Shown here piece after piece: positions 38,544 through 47,529 of a stretch of 64,000 nt of DNA (position 1 is its first letter; each line of letters opens with the position of its first letter). The DNA is from Pseudomonas sp. MWU13-2100. Lineage in GTDB: Bacteria; Pseudomonadota; Gammaproteobacteria; Pseudomonadales; Pseudomonadaceae. Location of the stretch: the NCBI RefSeq assembly GCF_023242365.1, contig NZ_JALLIX010000008.1, forward strand, positions 1 through 64,000. Direction: 5' to 3'. The notes below the pieces were generated by a model. It was not told the DNA's origin. It saw only the letters and a list, made by a program, of their open reading frames with translations, and did no database searches. Both the position numbers and the translations under genes were made by a program.

Positions 38544-39152
38544 ATGTCCGGTTCGATCCTGTATATCCACGGTTTCAACAGCTCGCCGCTGTCGAAAAAG
38601 GCCTCTCAGTTGATCCAACTGATGGAGCGCCTGGGCCTGGAGGCGCAGCTGCGAGTACCGGCCTTGCATCATCATCCGCGCCAGGCGATGCTCCAGCTGG
38701 AAACGGCGATTGCCGAACTCGGTCGTCCACTGCTGGTCGGCAGCTCGCTCGGCGGCTACTATGCGACGTGCCTGGCCGAGCGCCATGGCCTGAAGGCGTT
38801 GCTGGTCAATCCGGCGGTGGCGCCGCACCGGATGTTCGACGGCTACCTCGGTCCCCAGCAGAACCTCTACAGCGGCGAGACCTGGGACCTGACCCTCGAC
38901 CATGTGACGGCCCTGGCCGAGCTGGAAGTCCCGGCCCCCCGGGACCCGCAACGTTTCCAGGTCTGGCTGCAGACCGCCGACGAAACCCTGGACTATCGTG
39001 CCGCCCAGCAGTATTACCGGGCCTGTGCCTTGCGTATCCAGGCCGGCGGCGATCATAGTTTCCAGGGTTTTACCGAGCAATTACCGGCCTTGCTCAGCTT
39101 TGCCGGCATCGCTGCCGATACATACCAGGCGATCGATTTCTCGCAGCTCTGA
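38544..39152 (+). CDS. yqiA: YqiA-type alpha/beta-hydrolase esterase
   Basis: Small esterase, 202 residues. It has ILYIHGFNSSP near the N terminus, nucleophile Ser in GSSLGGYYA, and the C-terminal GGDHSFQGF with the catalytic His. Start at the ATG at 38544, seven bases after GGAGAG; an in-frame ATG five codons earlier is less well placed. Lies just upstream of parE as in other gamma-proteobacteria. Confidence 0.88.
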   Translation: MSGSILYIHGFNSSPLSKKASQLIQLMERLGLEAQLRVPALHHHPRQAMLQLETAIAELGRPLLVGSSLGGYYATCLAERHGLKALLVNPAVAPHRMFDGYLGPQQNLYSGETWDLTLDHVTALAELEVPAPRDPQRFQVWLQTADETLDYRAAQQYYRACALRIQAGGDHSFQGFTEQLPALLSFAGIAADTYQAIDFSQL

Positions 39153-39214
39153 TGCCCTGAGGCACGGTGTTTTGAGAATGACCCCTATTCATAGACGACT
39201 GACGACGAGACCCC

Positions 39215-41119
39215 ATGGCCACTCCCAGCGCTAGCTCTTATAACGCAGACGCCATCGAAGTCCTCTCGGGCCTCGACCCGGTGCGCAAACGCCCGGGCAT
39301 GTACACCGACACCAGTCGGCCGAACCACCTTGCCCAGGAAGTCATCGACAACAGCGTCGACGAAGCCTTGGCCGGGCATGCGAAATCGGTGCAGGTGATC
39401 CTTCATGCCGACCATTCCCTGGAAGTCTCCGACGACGGTCGCGGCATGCCGGTGGACATTCACCCGGAAGAGGGCGTGTCGGGCGTCGAACTGATCCTCA
39501 CCAAGCTGCACGCCGGCGGCAAGTTCTCCAACAAGAACTACCAGTTCTCCGGCGGCCTGCACGGTGTCGGGATCTCCGTGGTCAACGCCCTGTCGAACCA
39601 GGTGCGGGTGCGGGTCAAGCGCGACGGCAACGAATACCAGATGACCTTTGCCGATGGCTACAAGGCCACCGAACTGGAAGTGATCGGCACCGTCGGCAAG
39701 CGCAACACCGGTACCAGCGTGTACTTTGCGCCGGACCCGAAGTATTTCGATTCGCCGAAGTTTTCCGTCAGCCGCCTCAAGCATGTGCTCAAGGCCAAGG
39801 CGGTCTTGTGCCCTGGGCTGCTGGTCAGCTTCGAGGACAAGGCCACCGGCGAGAAAGTCGAATGGCATTACGAAGACGGCCTGCGTTCCTACCTGGTGGA
39901 TGCGGTCAGTGAATTCGAGCGCCTGCCGGACGAGCCGTTCTGCGGCAGCCTCGCCGGTAATAAAGAAGCGGTGGACTGGGCCCTGCTGTGGCTGCCGGAA
40001 GGCGGCGACAGCGTCCAGGAAAGCTACGTCAACCTGATCCCCACCGCCCAGGGCGGTACCCACGTCAACGGTTTGCGTCAGGGCCTGCTCGATGCCATGC
40101 GCGAATTCTGCGAGTTCCGCAGCCTGCTGCCGCGTGGTGTGAAGCTGGCGCCGGAAGACGTCTGGGAACGGATCGCCTTTGTCCTCTCGATGAAGATGCA
40201 GGAGCCGCAGTTCTCCGGTCAGACCAAGGAGCGCCTGTCTTCCCGTGAAGCGGCCGCGTTCGTTTCCGGGGTGGTCAAGGACGCCTTCAGCCTGTGGCTC
40301 AACGCCAACCCCGAGCTGGGCATGCAACTGGCGGAACTGGCGATCAACAACGCCGGCCGGCGCCTGAAGGCGAGCAAGAAGGTCGAGCGCAAGCGCATTA
40401 CCCAGGGGCCGGCGCTGCCGGGCAAGCTGGCCGACTGCGCCGGACAGGACCCGATGCGCGCCGAGCTGTTCCTGGTGGAAGGTGATTCCGCCGGCGGTTC
40501 GGCCAAGCAGGCGCGGGACAAGGAGTTCCAGGCGATCCTGCCGTTGCGCGGGAAGATCCTCAACACCTGGGAAGTCGACGGCAGCGAAGTGCTCGCCAGC
40601 CAGGAAGTGCACAACATCGCCGTGGCCATCGGTGTCGATCCGGGCGCGGCGGACATCAGCCAACTGCGCTACGGCAAGATCTGCATCCTCGCCGACGCCG
40701 ACTCCGACGGCTTGCACATCGCGACCTTGCTCTGCGCGCTGTTCGTCCAGCATTTCCGCCCGCTGGTGGATGCCGGTCACGTCTATGTGGCGATGCCGCC
40801 GCTGTATCGCATCGACCTGGGCAAGGAGATTTTCTACGCCCTCGACGAAGCCGAGCGTGACGGCATCCTCGACCGCCTGGTGGCCGAGAAGAAGCGCGGC
40901 AAACCCCAGGTCACCCGATTCAAGGGCCTGGGCGAGATGAACCCGCCACAGCTGCGGGAAACCACCATGGACCCGAACACCCGGCGCCTGGTGCAGTTGA
41001 CCCTGGACGATTTCGAAGCCACTTCGGAAATGATGGACATGCTGCTGGCGAAGAAACGCGCCGGCGATCGCAAGACCTGGCTGGAGTCCAAGGGCGATCT
41101 GGCCGAGGTCCTGACCTGA
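39215..41119 (+). CDS. parE: DNA topoisomerase IV subunit B
   Basis: ATPase subunit of topoisomerase IV, which decatenates daughter chromosomes. 634 residues. GHKL ATPase domain with NSVDEALAGH and GRGMPVDIHPEEG, the transducer domain, then the TOPRIM domain with LVEGDSAGGSAKQARDKE and PLRGKILN. The resistance-determining regions look wild type. Followed 115 bp later by parC. Confidence 0.97.
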   Translation: MATPSASSYNADAIEVLSGLDPVRKRPGMYTDTSRPNHLAQEVIDNSVDEALAGHAKSVQVILHADHSLEVSDDGRGMPVDIHPEEGVSGVELILTKLHAGGKFSNKNYQFSGGLHGVGISVVNALSNQVRVRVKRDGNEYQMTFADGYKATELEVIGTVGKRNTGTSVYFAPDPKYFDSPKFSVSRLKHVLKAKAVLCPGLLVSFEDKATGEKVEWHYEDGLRSYLVDAVSEFERLPDEPFCGSLAGNKEAVDWALLWLPEGGDSVQESYVNLIPTAQGGTHVNGLRQGLLDAMREFCEFRSLLPRGVKLAPEDVWERIAFVLSMKMQEPQFSGQTKERLSSREAAAFVSGVVKDAFSLWLNANPELGMQLAELAINNAGRRLKASKKVERKRITQGPALPGKLADCAGQDPMRAELFLVEGDSAGGSAKQARDKEFQAILPLRGKILNTWEVDGSEVLASQEVHNIAVAIGVDPGAADISQLRYGKICILADADSDGLHIATLLCALFVQHFRPLVDAGHVYVAMPPLYRIDLGKEIFYALDEAERDGILDRLVAEKKRGKPQVTRFKGLGEMNPPQLRETTMDPNTRRLVQLTLDDFEATSEMMDMLLAKKRAGDRKTWLESKGDLAEVLT

Positions 41120-41234
41120 TGCGTGGTTGCCCCGGCGGCGAACCACGGCTGCCGGGCCTGCGTGTTGAATACCCCCGAATTCACCTGCGCGGTGCTACAG
41201 CCGCCGCGCCAGACTACGAACTGATGAGGCCCGC

Positions 41235-43493
41235 ATGAGCGACTCCCTTGATCTCAGCCTGGATGGCGTAGAACGCCGGTCATTGGCTGACTTCACCGAA
41301 CAGGCCTACCTCAACTACTCCATGTACGTGATCATGGACCGTGCGCTGCCGCATATCGGCGACGGCCTGAAGCCGGTACAGCGGCGGATCGTCTACGCCA
41401 TGAGTGAGCTGGGGCTGGATGCCGACGCCAAGCACAAGAAATCCGCGCGTACCGTCGGCGATGTGCTCGGCAAGTTCCACCCCCACGGCGACTCCGCCTG
41501 CTACGAAGCCATGGTGCTGATGGCCCAGCCGTTCAGCTACCGCTATACGCTGGTGGATGGCCAGGGCAACTGGGGGGCGCCGGATGATCCGAAGTCCTTC
41601 GCGGCCATGCGTTACACCGAATCGCGGCTGTCGCGTTACTCCGAAGTGCTGCTCAGCGAACTGGGCCAGGGCACTGCGGACTGGGTGCCGAACTTCGACG
41701 GTACCCTCGACGAGCCGGCGGTCTTGCCGGCGCGTTTGCCGAATATCCTGCTCAACGGCACCACCGGTATCGCCGTGGGCATGGCCACCGACGTACCGCC
41801 GCACAACCTGCGGGAAGTCGCCAGCGCTTGCGTGCACCTGCTGGATGATCCGAGTGCCAGTGTCGAGGAGCTGTGCAAGTTCATTCCGGGCCCGGATTAT
41901 CCGACCGAAGCGGAAATCATCACCCCGCAAGCCGACCTGCTGAAAATCTATGAAACCGGGCGTGGCTCGGTGCGCATGCGCGCGGTCTACCGCATCGAAG
42001 ACGGCGATATCGTCGTGCATGCCCTGCCACACCAGGTCTCCGGGGCCAAGGTGCTGGAGCAGATTGCGGCGCAGATGCAGGCCAAGAAGCTGCCGATGGT
42101 CGCCGACCTGCGCGATGAATCCGACCACGAACACCCGTGCCGAATCGTGATCATTCCGCGCTCCAACCGCATCGACCTCGACGAGCTGATGCAGCATCTG
42201 TTCGCCACCACCGACCTGGAGTCCAGCTATCGGGTCAACATCAATATCATCGGCCTCGATGGCAAGCCGCAGTTGAAGAACCTGCGCACCTTGCTGGTGG
42301 AGTGGTTGTCGTTCCGTGTCAACACCGTGCGCCGGCGCCTGAAGTTCCGCCTGGACAAGGTCGAGAAGCGCCTGCACCTGTTGGACGGTTTGCTGATCGC
42401 CTATCTCAATCTGGATGAGGTGATTCATATCATCCGCACCGCGGAACACCCGCGGGCCGAGTTGATCGCGCGTTTCGACCTCAGCGAGATCCAGGCCGAC
42501 TACATCCTCGACACCCGTCTGCGCCAGTTGGCGCGGCTGGAAGAGATGAAGCTGCGCAACGAGCAGGATGAGTTGCTCAAGGAGCAGGCCAAGCTGCAAG
42601 CGCTGCTGGCCAGCGAAGCCAAGTTGAAGAAGCTGGTCCGCACCGAACTGCTGGCTGATGCGCAAACCTACGGCGATGACCGTCGCTCGCCGATTGTCAC
42701 CCGTGGCGAAGCCAAGGCCCTGTCGGAAAACGAACTGATGCCGACCGAGCCGGTCACGGTCGTTCTGTCGGAAAAAGGTTGGGTTCGCTGTGCAAAAGGC
42801 CATGATATTGATGCCACGGGCCTGTCCTACAAGGCCGGTGATGGTTTCAAGACCTCGGCCGCGGGGCGCTCCAACCAGTTCGCGGTGTTTATCGATTCCA
42901 CCGGGCGCAGCTACTCGGTGGCGGCACATACCTTGCCTTCGGCCCGTGGCCAGGGCGAGCCGCTGACCGGTCGTCTGACGCCACCACCGGGAGCCAGCTT
43001 TGAATGCGTGCTGCTGCCTGAAGACGAGGCCTTGTATGTCATCGCTTCCGACGCCGGGTATGGTTTCGTGGTCAAGGGCGAAGACCTGCAGGCCAAGAAC
43101 AAGGCGGGCAAGACCCTGCTGAGCCTGCCCAATGGCTCCAAGGTGATGCCGCCCAAACCGGTGGCCGACCGCGAGCAGAACTGGCTGGCGGCAGTGACCA
43201 CCGAGGGCCGGCTGCTGATCTTCAAGGTCAGCGACCTGCCGCAACTGGGCAAGGGCAAAGGCAACAAGATCATCGGAATTTCCGGTGAGCGCGTGGCCAG
43301 CCGCGAGGAATACGTCACTGACCTGGCAGTGATTCCGGACGGCGCGACCCTGGTGTTGCAGGCGGGCAAACGTACCTTGTCGCTCAAGGCCGACGACCTG
43401 GAGCACTACAAGGGCGAGCGTGGCCGGCGCGGCAACAAGTTGCCACGGGGCTTCCAGCGGGTGGACGCGTTATTGGTAGAAGGTCTCGGTTAA
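41235..43493 (+). CDS. parC: DNA topoisomerase IV subunit A
   Basis: DNA-cleaving subunit of topoisomerase IV, 752 residues. The active-site Tyr lies in [11 protein letters not shown]. The quinolone region [12 protein letters not shown] keeps Ser and Glu at the usual resistance positions, so a quinolone-sensitive type is expected at this locus. The C-terminal part is the beta-pinwheel domain. In P. aeruginosa, from memory, two small genes separate parE and parC; here they are adjacent. Confidence 0.97.
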   Translation: MSDSLDLSLDGVERRSLADFTEQAYLNYSMYVIMDRALPHIGDGLKPVQRRIVYAMSELGLDADAKHKKSARTVGDVLGKFHPHGDSACYEAMVLMAQPFSYRYTLVDGQGNWGAPDDPKSFAAMRYTESRLSRYSEVLLSELGQGTADWVPNFDGTLDEPAVLPARLPNILLNGTTGIAVGMATDVPPHNLREVASACVHLLDDPSASVEELCKFIPGPDYPTEAEIITPQADLLKIYETGRGSVRMRAVYRIEDGDIVVHALPHQVSGAKVLEQIAAQMQAKKLPMVADLRDESDHEHPCRIVIIPRSNRIDLDELMQHLFATTDLESSYRVNINIIGLDGKPQLKNLRTLLVEWLSFRVNTVRRRLKFRLDKVEKRLHLLDGLLIAYLNLDEVIHIIRTAEHPRAELIARFDLSEIQADYILDTRLRQLARLEEMKLRNEQDELLKEQAKLQALLASEAKLKKLVRTELLADAQTYGDDRRSPIVTRGEAKALSENELMPTEPVTVVLSEKGWVRCAKGHDIDATGLSYKAGDGFKTSAAGRSNQFAVFIDSTGRSYSVAAHTLPSARGQGEPLTGRLTPPPGASFECVLLPEDEALYVIASDAGYGFVVKGEDLQAKNKAGKTLLSLPNGSKVMPPKPVADREQNWLAAVTTEGRLLIFKVSDLPQLGKGKGNKIIGISGERVASREEYVTDLAVIPDGATLVLQAGKRTLSLKADDLEHYKGERGRRGNKLPRGFQRVDALLVEGLG

Positions 43494-43667
43494 AGCGGTT
43501 TAGAGCGTTCATTCAGCTTATTAGCAGGAAGATCGCCACCGCGGTACTGGAGTCACGGCGCATATTCACGGATGATATGCGCCTCTTGCGGCACCCGCGT
43601 GGCGGCGTGCCCAAACGAATTTTTGGATCAGACTGTGGCAGGGCCTTGTGGCGGCCACCTGGATGGG

Positions 43668-44378
43668 ATGATGACTGTTCTGCGCCTTCCTTTTATTTTG
43701 CTGCTGAGCGGCCTGCTCGGCTTGGCCGGCTGCAGCGTGCACCAGCCGATTTCCCTGTATCAGCTGGACAGCGGCACACCGGGCCAGCCTCAGCAAAGCG
43801 CGGGGATGTCGGTGGTGCTCGGGCCTATTATCCTGGCCGATTACCTGCAACGCGAAACCCTGCTGCAGCGCCAGCCCGATGGCAGCCTGACCGCGGCGAC
43901 CGATGGTCGCTGGGCCGGCAGCCTGTCGTCCGATATCAATCAGTTGCTGGTTCGCCAACTGGCCTGGCGTCTGGACAGCCAGCGCGTGGTGCTGGCTCCG
44001 GCGATTGCCGGGACTACGCCGGATGTGCAGGTGTTGCTGTCGATTACCCGGCTGGATTCCGGCACCCGGCAACCGGCGATCCTCGACGCGCAGTGGCGTT
44101 TGCTCGACCGTCGTGGGCAGGTCCGGGATAACCGCATCGTCCATCTGGAGCAGCAGCACACCGGCACGTCGGCGGCGCAGGTCCAGGCCCAGGGCGAGCT
44201 GTTGCAGCGCCTGGCCGAGCAACTGAGCGTAGCGCTCAAGCCACTGGCCAATCAGACGCCGCTGGTTGAAAACCGCAAGGCGGCGGCCCCGGCGCCGGCC
44301 AAACAGGCCGGGCCCGAGAAACCGAGGATCCCGATGGCTTCGCCGATTCGCACGGATATGGAAGTGTTTCGCTTCTGA
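43668..44378 (+). CDS. PqiC/YmbA-family lipoprotein
   Basis: Outer-membrane-anchored auxiliary lipoprotein of the PqiABC/MlaD-type intermembrane lipid transport family. About 236 residues. Signal peptide MTVLRLPFILLLSGLLGLAGC ends in a lipobox. The mature part has SLYQLDSG, VVLGPIILADYLQRETLLQR and DGRWAGSL, the family hallmarks. No pqiA or pqiB is adjacent, so this is an orphan copy. Two ATGs (43668, 43671) are possible starts; the longer open frame upstream lacks support. The C-terminal tail is Ala/Pro/Lys-rich. Ends at a strong terminator. Confidence 0.82.
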   Translation: MMTVLRLPFILLLSGLLGLAGCSVHQPISLYQLDSGTPGQPQQSAGMSVVLGPIILADYLQRETLLQRQPDGSLTAATDGRWAGSLSSDINQLLVRQLAWRLDSQRVVLAPAIAGTTPDVQVLLSITRLDSGTRQPAILDAQWRLLDRRGQVRDNRIVHLEQQHTGTSAAQVQAQGELLQRLAEQLSVALKPLANQTPLVENRKAAAPAPAKQAGPEKPRIPMASPIRTDMEVFRF

Positions 44379-44391
44379 GGTCGGGACACCC

Positions 44392-44434
44392 ACCCAACAA
44401 AAAGCCCGCATTCAATGCGGGCTTTTTGTTGGGT
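44392..44434. terminator. Strong bidirectional intrinsic terminator
   Basis: A perfect 19-bp stem (ACCCAACAAAAAGCCCGCA and its complement) around a TTCAA loop, with A5 and T5 tracts inside the stem, so it works in both directions. It ends the PqiC-like gene from the left and can insulate it from the minus-strand gene on the right. Confidence 0.95.
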
Positions 44435-44464
44435 GCGAGAACGGCTATGAGTTCAGGCGACTTT

Positions 44465-44551
44465 GTGGGAGCGGAGCTTGTCGGACCACCGCACCGCCGC
44501 GAAGGGGGCCTTGAGGCCGCTAAAAGCTTCGCGGGCAAGCTCCGCTCCCAC
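44465..44551. repeat. REPIN, class I, with a degraded left unit
   Basis: Right unit TTCGCGGGCAAGCTCCGCTC is intact. The left unit starts GTGGGAGCGGAGCTTG but then departs (TCGGACCACCGCACCG) before returning to CCGCGAAG. It looks like an inserted or rearranged segment in one arm. Confidence 0.75.
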
Positions 44552-44585
44552 AAGGGGGATTGTGATCCGATCAGGCGGGTCGTTA

Positions 44586-46133
44586 TCAGTTCTTGGCCCG
44601 GTTCTCGTGCATCCGCGCCAACTGGCGTTCCAGCATCGACGGATACGGCTCCATCAAGCGCTCCACACAGCAGGCACCCTCGGGGCTGGCAATCGGACGA
44701 ATGCGCGCACGCTGGCGAATCAGCGAGTCGTCACTGATACGGCGTTCCACCAGCAGCAGGTTGCGGCTGTGTTGCGACAGCGCCAGGGCGTCCTGGGCGG
44801 TTTCCGTCAACAGCAGGTCAATCTGGCTCAGGCCGAACAACTCGTCGCCCAGGGTCAGGCCCAGCTGCAGTTGCAGTGTGATGCCGCTGTCAGCTACTTC
44901 GATCTGCAACTGGTGGCCCAGCGCCCGGAGCAGCTCGCCACAGCAGATGGCGTTGGTCAGGTAGTCATCGCCGCTGTCTTCGCTGTGGAAGAGCATCAGG
45001 GTGCTGCCGTCGTTCAGGGTGTGCAGTTCGCTCTCATACAGCGAGGCGGCCTGGTCCAGGCAATCGCGGTAACGGTCCAGCAGTTCCGTCAGGCGCGCGC
45101 GTGGCAGGCGCCGCAACTGGTCCTGGGCACCCAACTGCACCGCCAGCACCGCGCTGTGCTGTGGCTGGCTCGGCGCTACCGGCTGCGGCTTCACGGTCGC
45201 GCCGCTGGCGGTCTGCGGGCTTTCCCGCAGGTCGGCGAAAGGGTCTTCGTCGTCCAGTTCATCTTCCACGTTGCTGACGATATGCCGCGGAGCCGGCTTG
45301 GGCGTCGGGACCGCCGCGCGCTCGTCGAAGCTCGGATCGCGCAGGTTGCGGACCTGGAAGGCCGGCTCGGCGCGCTCTTCTTCCTCGACGTAGTCGTTTT
45401 CGTCGTAGTCGATTTCCGGTTCAGGCTCGGGCTCCGGTTTGACCGGGGCGAAGCGCGAGTGCAGTTGGCGCGCCAGGTCGCCGATTTCATCCTGGCGCTG
45501 GGTGGCCGGAGTATGTTCGTCCATGTCCCGCAGCCAGACCCGCAGTTGCAGCAACGGCGTGGAGATATGCCGGCCCAGGCGCAGGCTCAGGGCCAGCGCC
45601 AGCGCCAGCAGGATCGCGCTGAGAATGCCCATGCTTTGCAGGCTGATGGTCATCGGCTGCTGGAATTGCGCCATGTCCAGGCTGATGCGCAGATGCCCGG
45701 CGGTCACGTCCTGGAAGGTGATCTTGGTCTGGTACAGCCCTTCGGCCTCGCCCAGCAGGCCGTTTTTCGGGCGCTGGCCGGCTTCGGCGAGGATGCGGTT
45801 ATCCACACTGTAGATTGCCGCGTGGGCCACCAGCGGGTTCTTCGTCAGGTTGTTCAGCAGCACGTTGAGGCTGAGGATGTCGTTGGACACCAGCAGTTCC
45901 GTGGCAGAGGTGGCCGTCTGGGTGGTCAGGCTCTGGCCGAGGGCATCGGCCTGCTGGTGCATGGCTTCCTTGAACTGCAATCCCATCACGCAGGCATAGA
46001 TCACCAGCGCCAGCGCGACGAGGATCACGTTGTGGCTGGCGATGCGCAAGGCGAGCGGTACACGGCGGTGACGCAAGGCCCGGAAGATCAGCAGGAAGAA
46101 GTTATCGGTTTTGACTGGCGTGGGCCGGTTCAC
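44586..46133 (-). CDS. Smp/YtjB (AhpA)-like membrane protein
   Basis: 515-residue inner-membrane protein. One N-terminal membrane segment (about 30-48), a periplasmic sensor-like domain (about 50-165) and a second membrane helix (about 166-184) lead into a HAMP-like stretch (LRLGRHISTPLLQLRVWL). A long acidic, low-complexity linker (about 230-320: EPEPEPEIDYDENDYVEEEE) and a C-terminal domain resembling a degenerate nucleotide cyclase follow. Divergent from serB, as ytjB/smp is in E. coli. Equivalent to PA4961 by position. Role unknown. Confidence 0.7.
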   Translation of the reverse strand: MNRPTPVKTDNFFLLIFRALRHRRVPLALRIASHNVILVALALVIYACVMGLQFKEAMHQQADALGQSLTTQTATSATELLVSNDILSLNVLLNNLTKNPLVAHAAIYSVDNRILAEAGQRPKNGLLGEAEGLYQTKITFQDVTAGHLRISLDMAQFQQPMTISLQSMGILSAILLALALALSLRLGRHISTPLLQLRVWLRDMDEHTPATQRQDEIGDLARQLHSRFAPVKPEPEPEPEIDYDENDYVEEEERAEPAFQVRNLRDPSFDERAAVPTPKPAPRHIVSNVEDELDDEDPFADLRESPQTASGATVKPQPVAPSQPQHSAVLAVQLGAQDQLRRLPRARLTELLDRYRDCLDQAASLYESELHTLNDGSTLMLFHSEDSGDDYLTNAICCGELLRALGHQLQIEVADSGITLQLQLGLTLGDELFGLSQIDLLLTETAQDALALSQHSRNLLLVERRISDDSLIRQRARIRPIASPEGACCVERLMEPYPSMLERQLARMHENRAKN

Positions 46134-46266
46134 TGAGCGCGGCTCTTTTGTCCGTGAAGTTGACGCGCAGTATAGCGAGAGCCCCTAGACCGGCAAAGCG
46201 CTGGCTGTGCCCGATGGTCAGTGAAAGTGGGTAGAATGCGTTTTTTTTAACGAGCGGGGGTGCGCT

Positions 46267-47481
46267 TTGCGCGAAATCGTCCTGATCAGCATCACCGGAG
46301 AGGACCGTTCGGGTCTGACCGCAGCCACTGTTGGCGTGCTGGCACAAGGTGCTGTGAATATTCTCGATATCCGCCAGGCGGTTATCCATGGCAGCCTGGC
46401 GTTCGGCATTCTGGTCGAATTTGCCGACGCTGCGCGATCCGCCTCGACGCACCTGGACATTGAGGCCAGCACTCCCGGGCGCGAACAGCAGGTGCGCTTC
46501 ACCCGACTTTCCGCGGCCGAGCACCAGGACTGGCTGGCGAACGAGGGCCAGAAGCGCCATGTCGTGACCCTGATGAGTCGTCAGGTAAACGCCGAACAGT
46601 TGCAGCGGGTGACGTCGATCACCGCGCGGCACGGCCTGGAGATCGAGCGGATCGACCGTCTGTCGGCGCATACAGCGTCTGACACGCCATCGGGCCTGAG
46701 CAAGAGCTGCTTCGAACTCTCCATGCGTGGTGAATTGACGGATCCGCAGGCCTTGCGCCGCGAATTCCTCAACGCGGCCCAGGAACTGAATGCCGATATC
46801 GCCCTCCAGGAAGACTCGTTGTTCCGCCGTCACCGGCGCCTGGCGGTATTCGACATGGACTCGACCCTGATCGAGGCCGAAGTGATCGACGAATTGGCCA
46901 AGGCCGCCGGCGTCGGCGAGCTGGTCTCGGCCATCACCGAGCGAGCCATGGCCGGCGAGCTGGATTTCCGTGCCAGCTTCAAGGAACGCCTGGCGCTGCT
47001 CAAGGGCCTCGACGTCAGTGTGCTGGACGCCATCGGCGCCTCGTTGCGCCTGACCGAAGGCGCCGAAGTGCTGTTCGCCGAGTTGAAGCGCCTGGGCTAC
47101 AAGACCGCGATCCTCTCGGGCGGCTTCACCTACTTCGCCAAGCAATTGCAGGCGAAGTTGGGCATCGATTATGTCTTCGCCAACGAACTGGAAGTGGTGG
47201 ATGGAAAATGCACGGGCGTGGCCATCGAGCCGATTGTCGATGCCCAGCGCAAGGCCGATCTGCTGCGTGAGTTGGCCGAGAAGGAAGGCCTGAGCCTGGA
47301 GCAGACCATTGCGGTCGGCGACGGTGCCAATGATCTGCCGATGCTGGCGATTGCCGGGTTGGGCGTGGCGTTCCGCGCCAAGCCGCTGGTCAGGCATTCG
47401 GCCAAGCAGGCGATCTCGACTCTGGGGCTGGATGGGGTGCTGTATCTGCTGGGTGTACGTGACCAGGAAGGGCAACGCTGA
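46267..47481 (+). CDS. serB: Phosphoserine phosphatase
   Basis: Last step of L-serine synthesis. 404 residues, longer than the E. coli enzyme because of tandem ACT-like regulatory domains at the N terminus (about 1-170; LISITGEDRSGLTAATVGVL). The HAD phosphatase domain has FDMDSTLIEAEVIDELA, SGGFTYFAKQL and VGDGANDLPML. Start codon TTG, after a GAGCGGGGG stretch. Divergent from the Smp-like gene; convergent with the PilZ-like gene across a REP unit. Confidence 0.95.
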   Translation: MREIVLISITGEDRSGLTAATVGVLAQGAVNILDIRQAVIHGSLAFGILVEFADAARSASTHLDIEASTPGREQQVRFTRLSAAEHQDWLANEGQKRHVVTLMSRQVNAEQLQRVTSITARHGLEIERIDRLSAHTASDTPSGLSKSCFELSMRGELTDPQALRREFLNAAQELNADIALQEDSLFRRHRRLAVFDMDSTLIEAEVIDELAKAAGVGELVSAITERAMAGELDFRASFKERLALLKGLDVSVLDAIGASLRLTEGAEVLFAELKRLGYKTAILSGGFTYFAKQLQAKLGIDYVFANELEVVDGKCTGVAIEPIVDAQRKADLLRELAEKEGLSLEQTIAVGDGANDLPMLAIAGLGVAFRAKPLVRHSAKQAISTLGLDGVLYLLGVRDQEGQR

Positions 47482-47502
47482 ATTTCGGCGTCTGTCAGAT
47501 CG

Positions 47503-47529
47503 CATCGCCGGCAAACCGGCTCCTACAGG
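47503..47529. repeat. Single class II REP unit overlapping a stop codon
   Basis: ATCGCCGGCAAACCGGCTCC followed by TACAGG, a lone REP unit. It contains the TAG stop and the last sense codon of the minus-strand PilZ-like gene. Confidence 0.75.

Noticed and set aside
39185..43406. Long minus-strand frames opposite parE and parC
   Set aside because: Shadows of the two topoisomerase genes; the composition follows their third codon positions.
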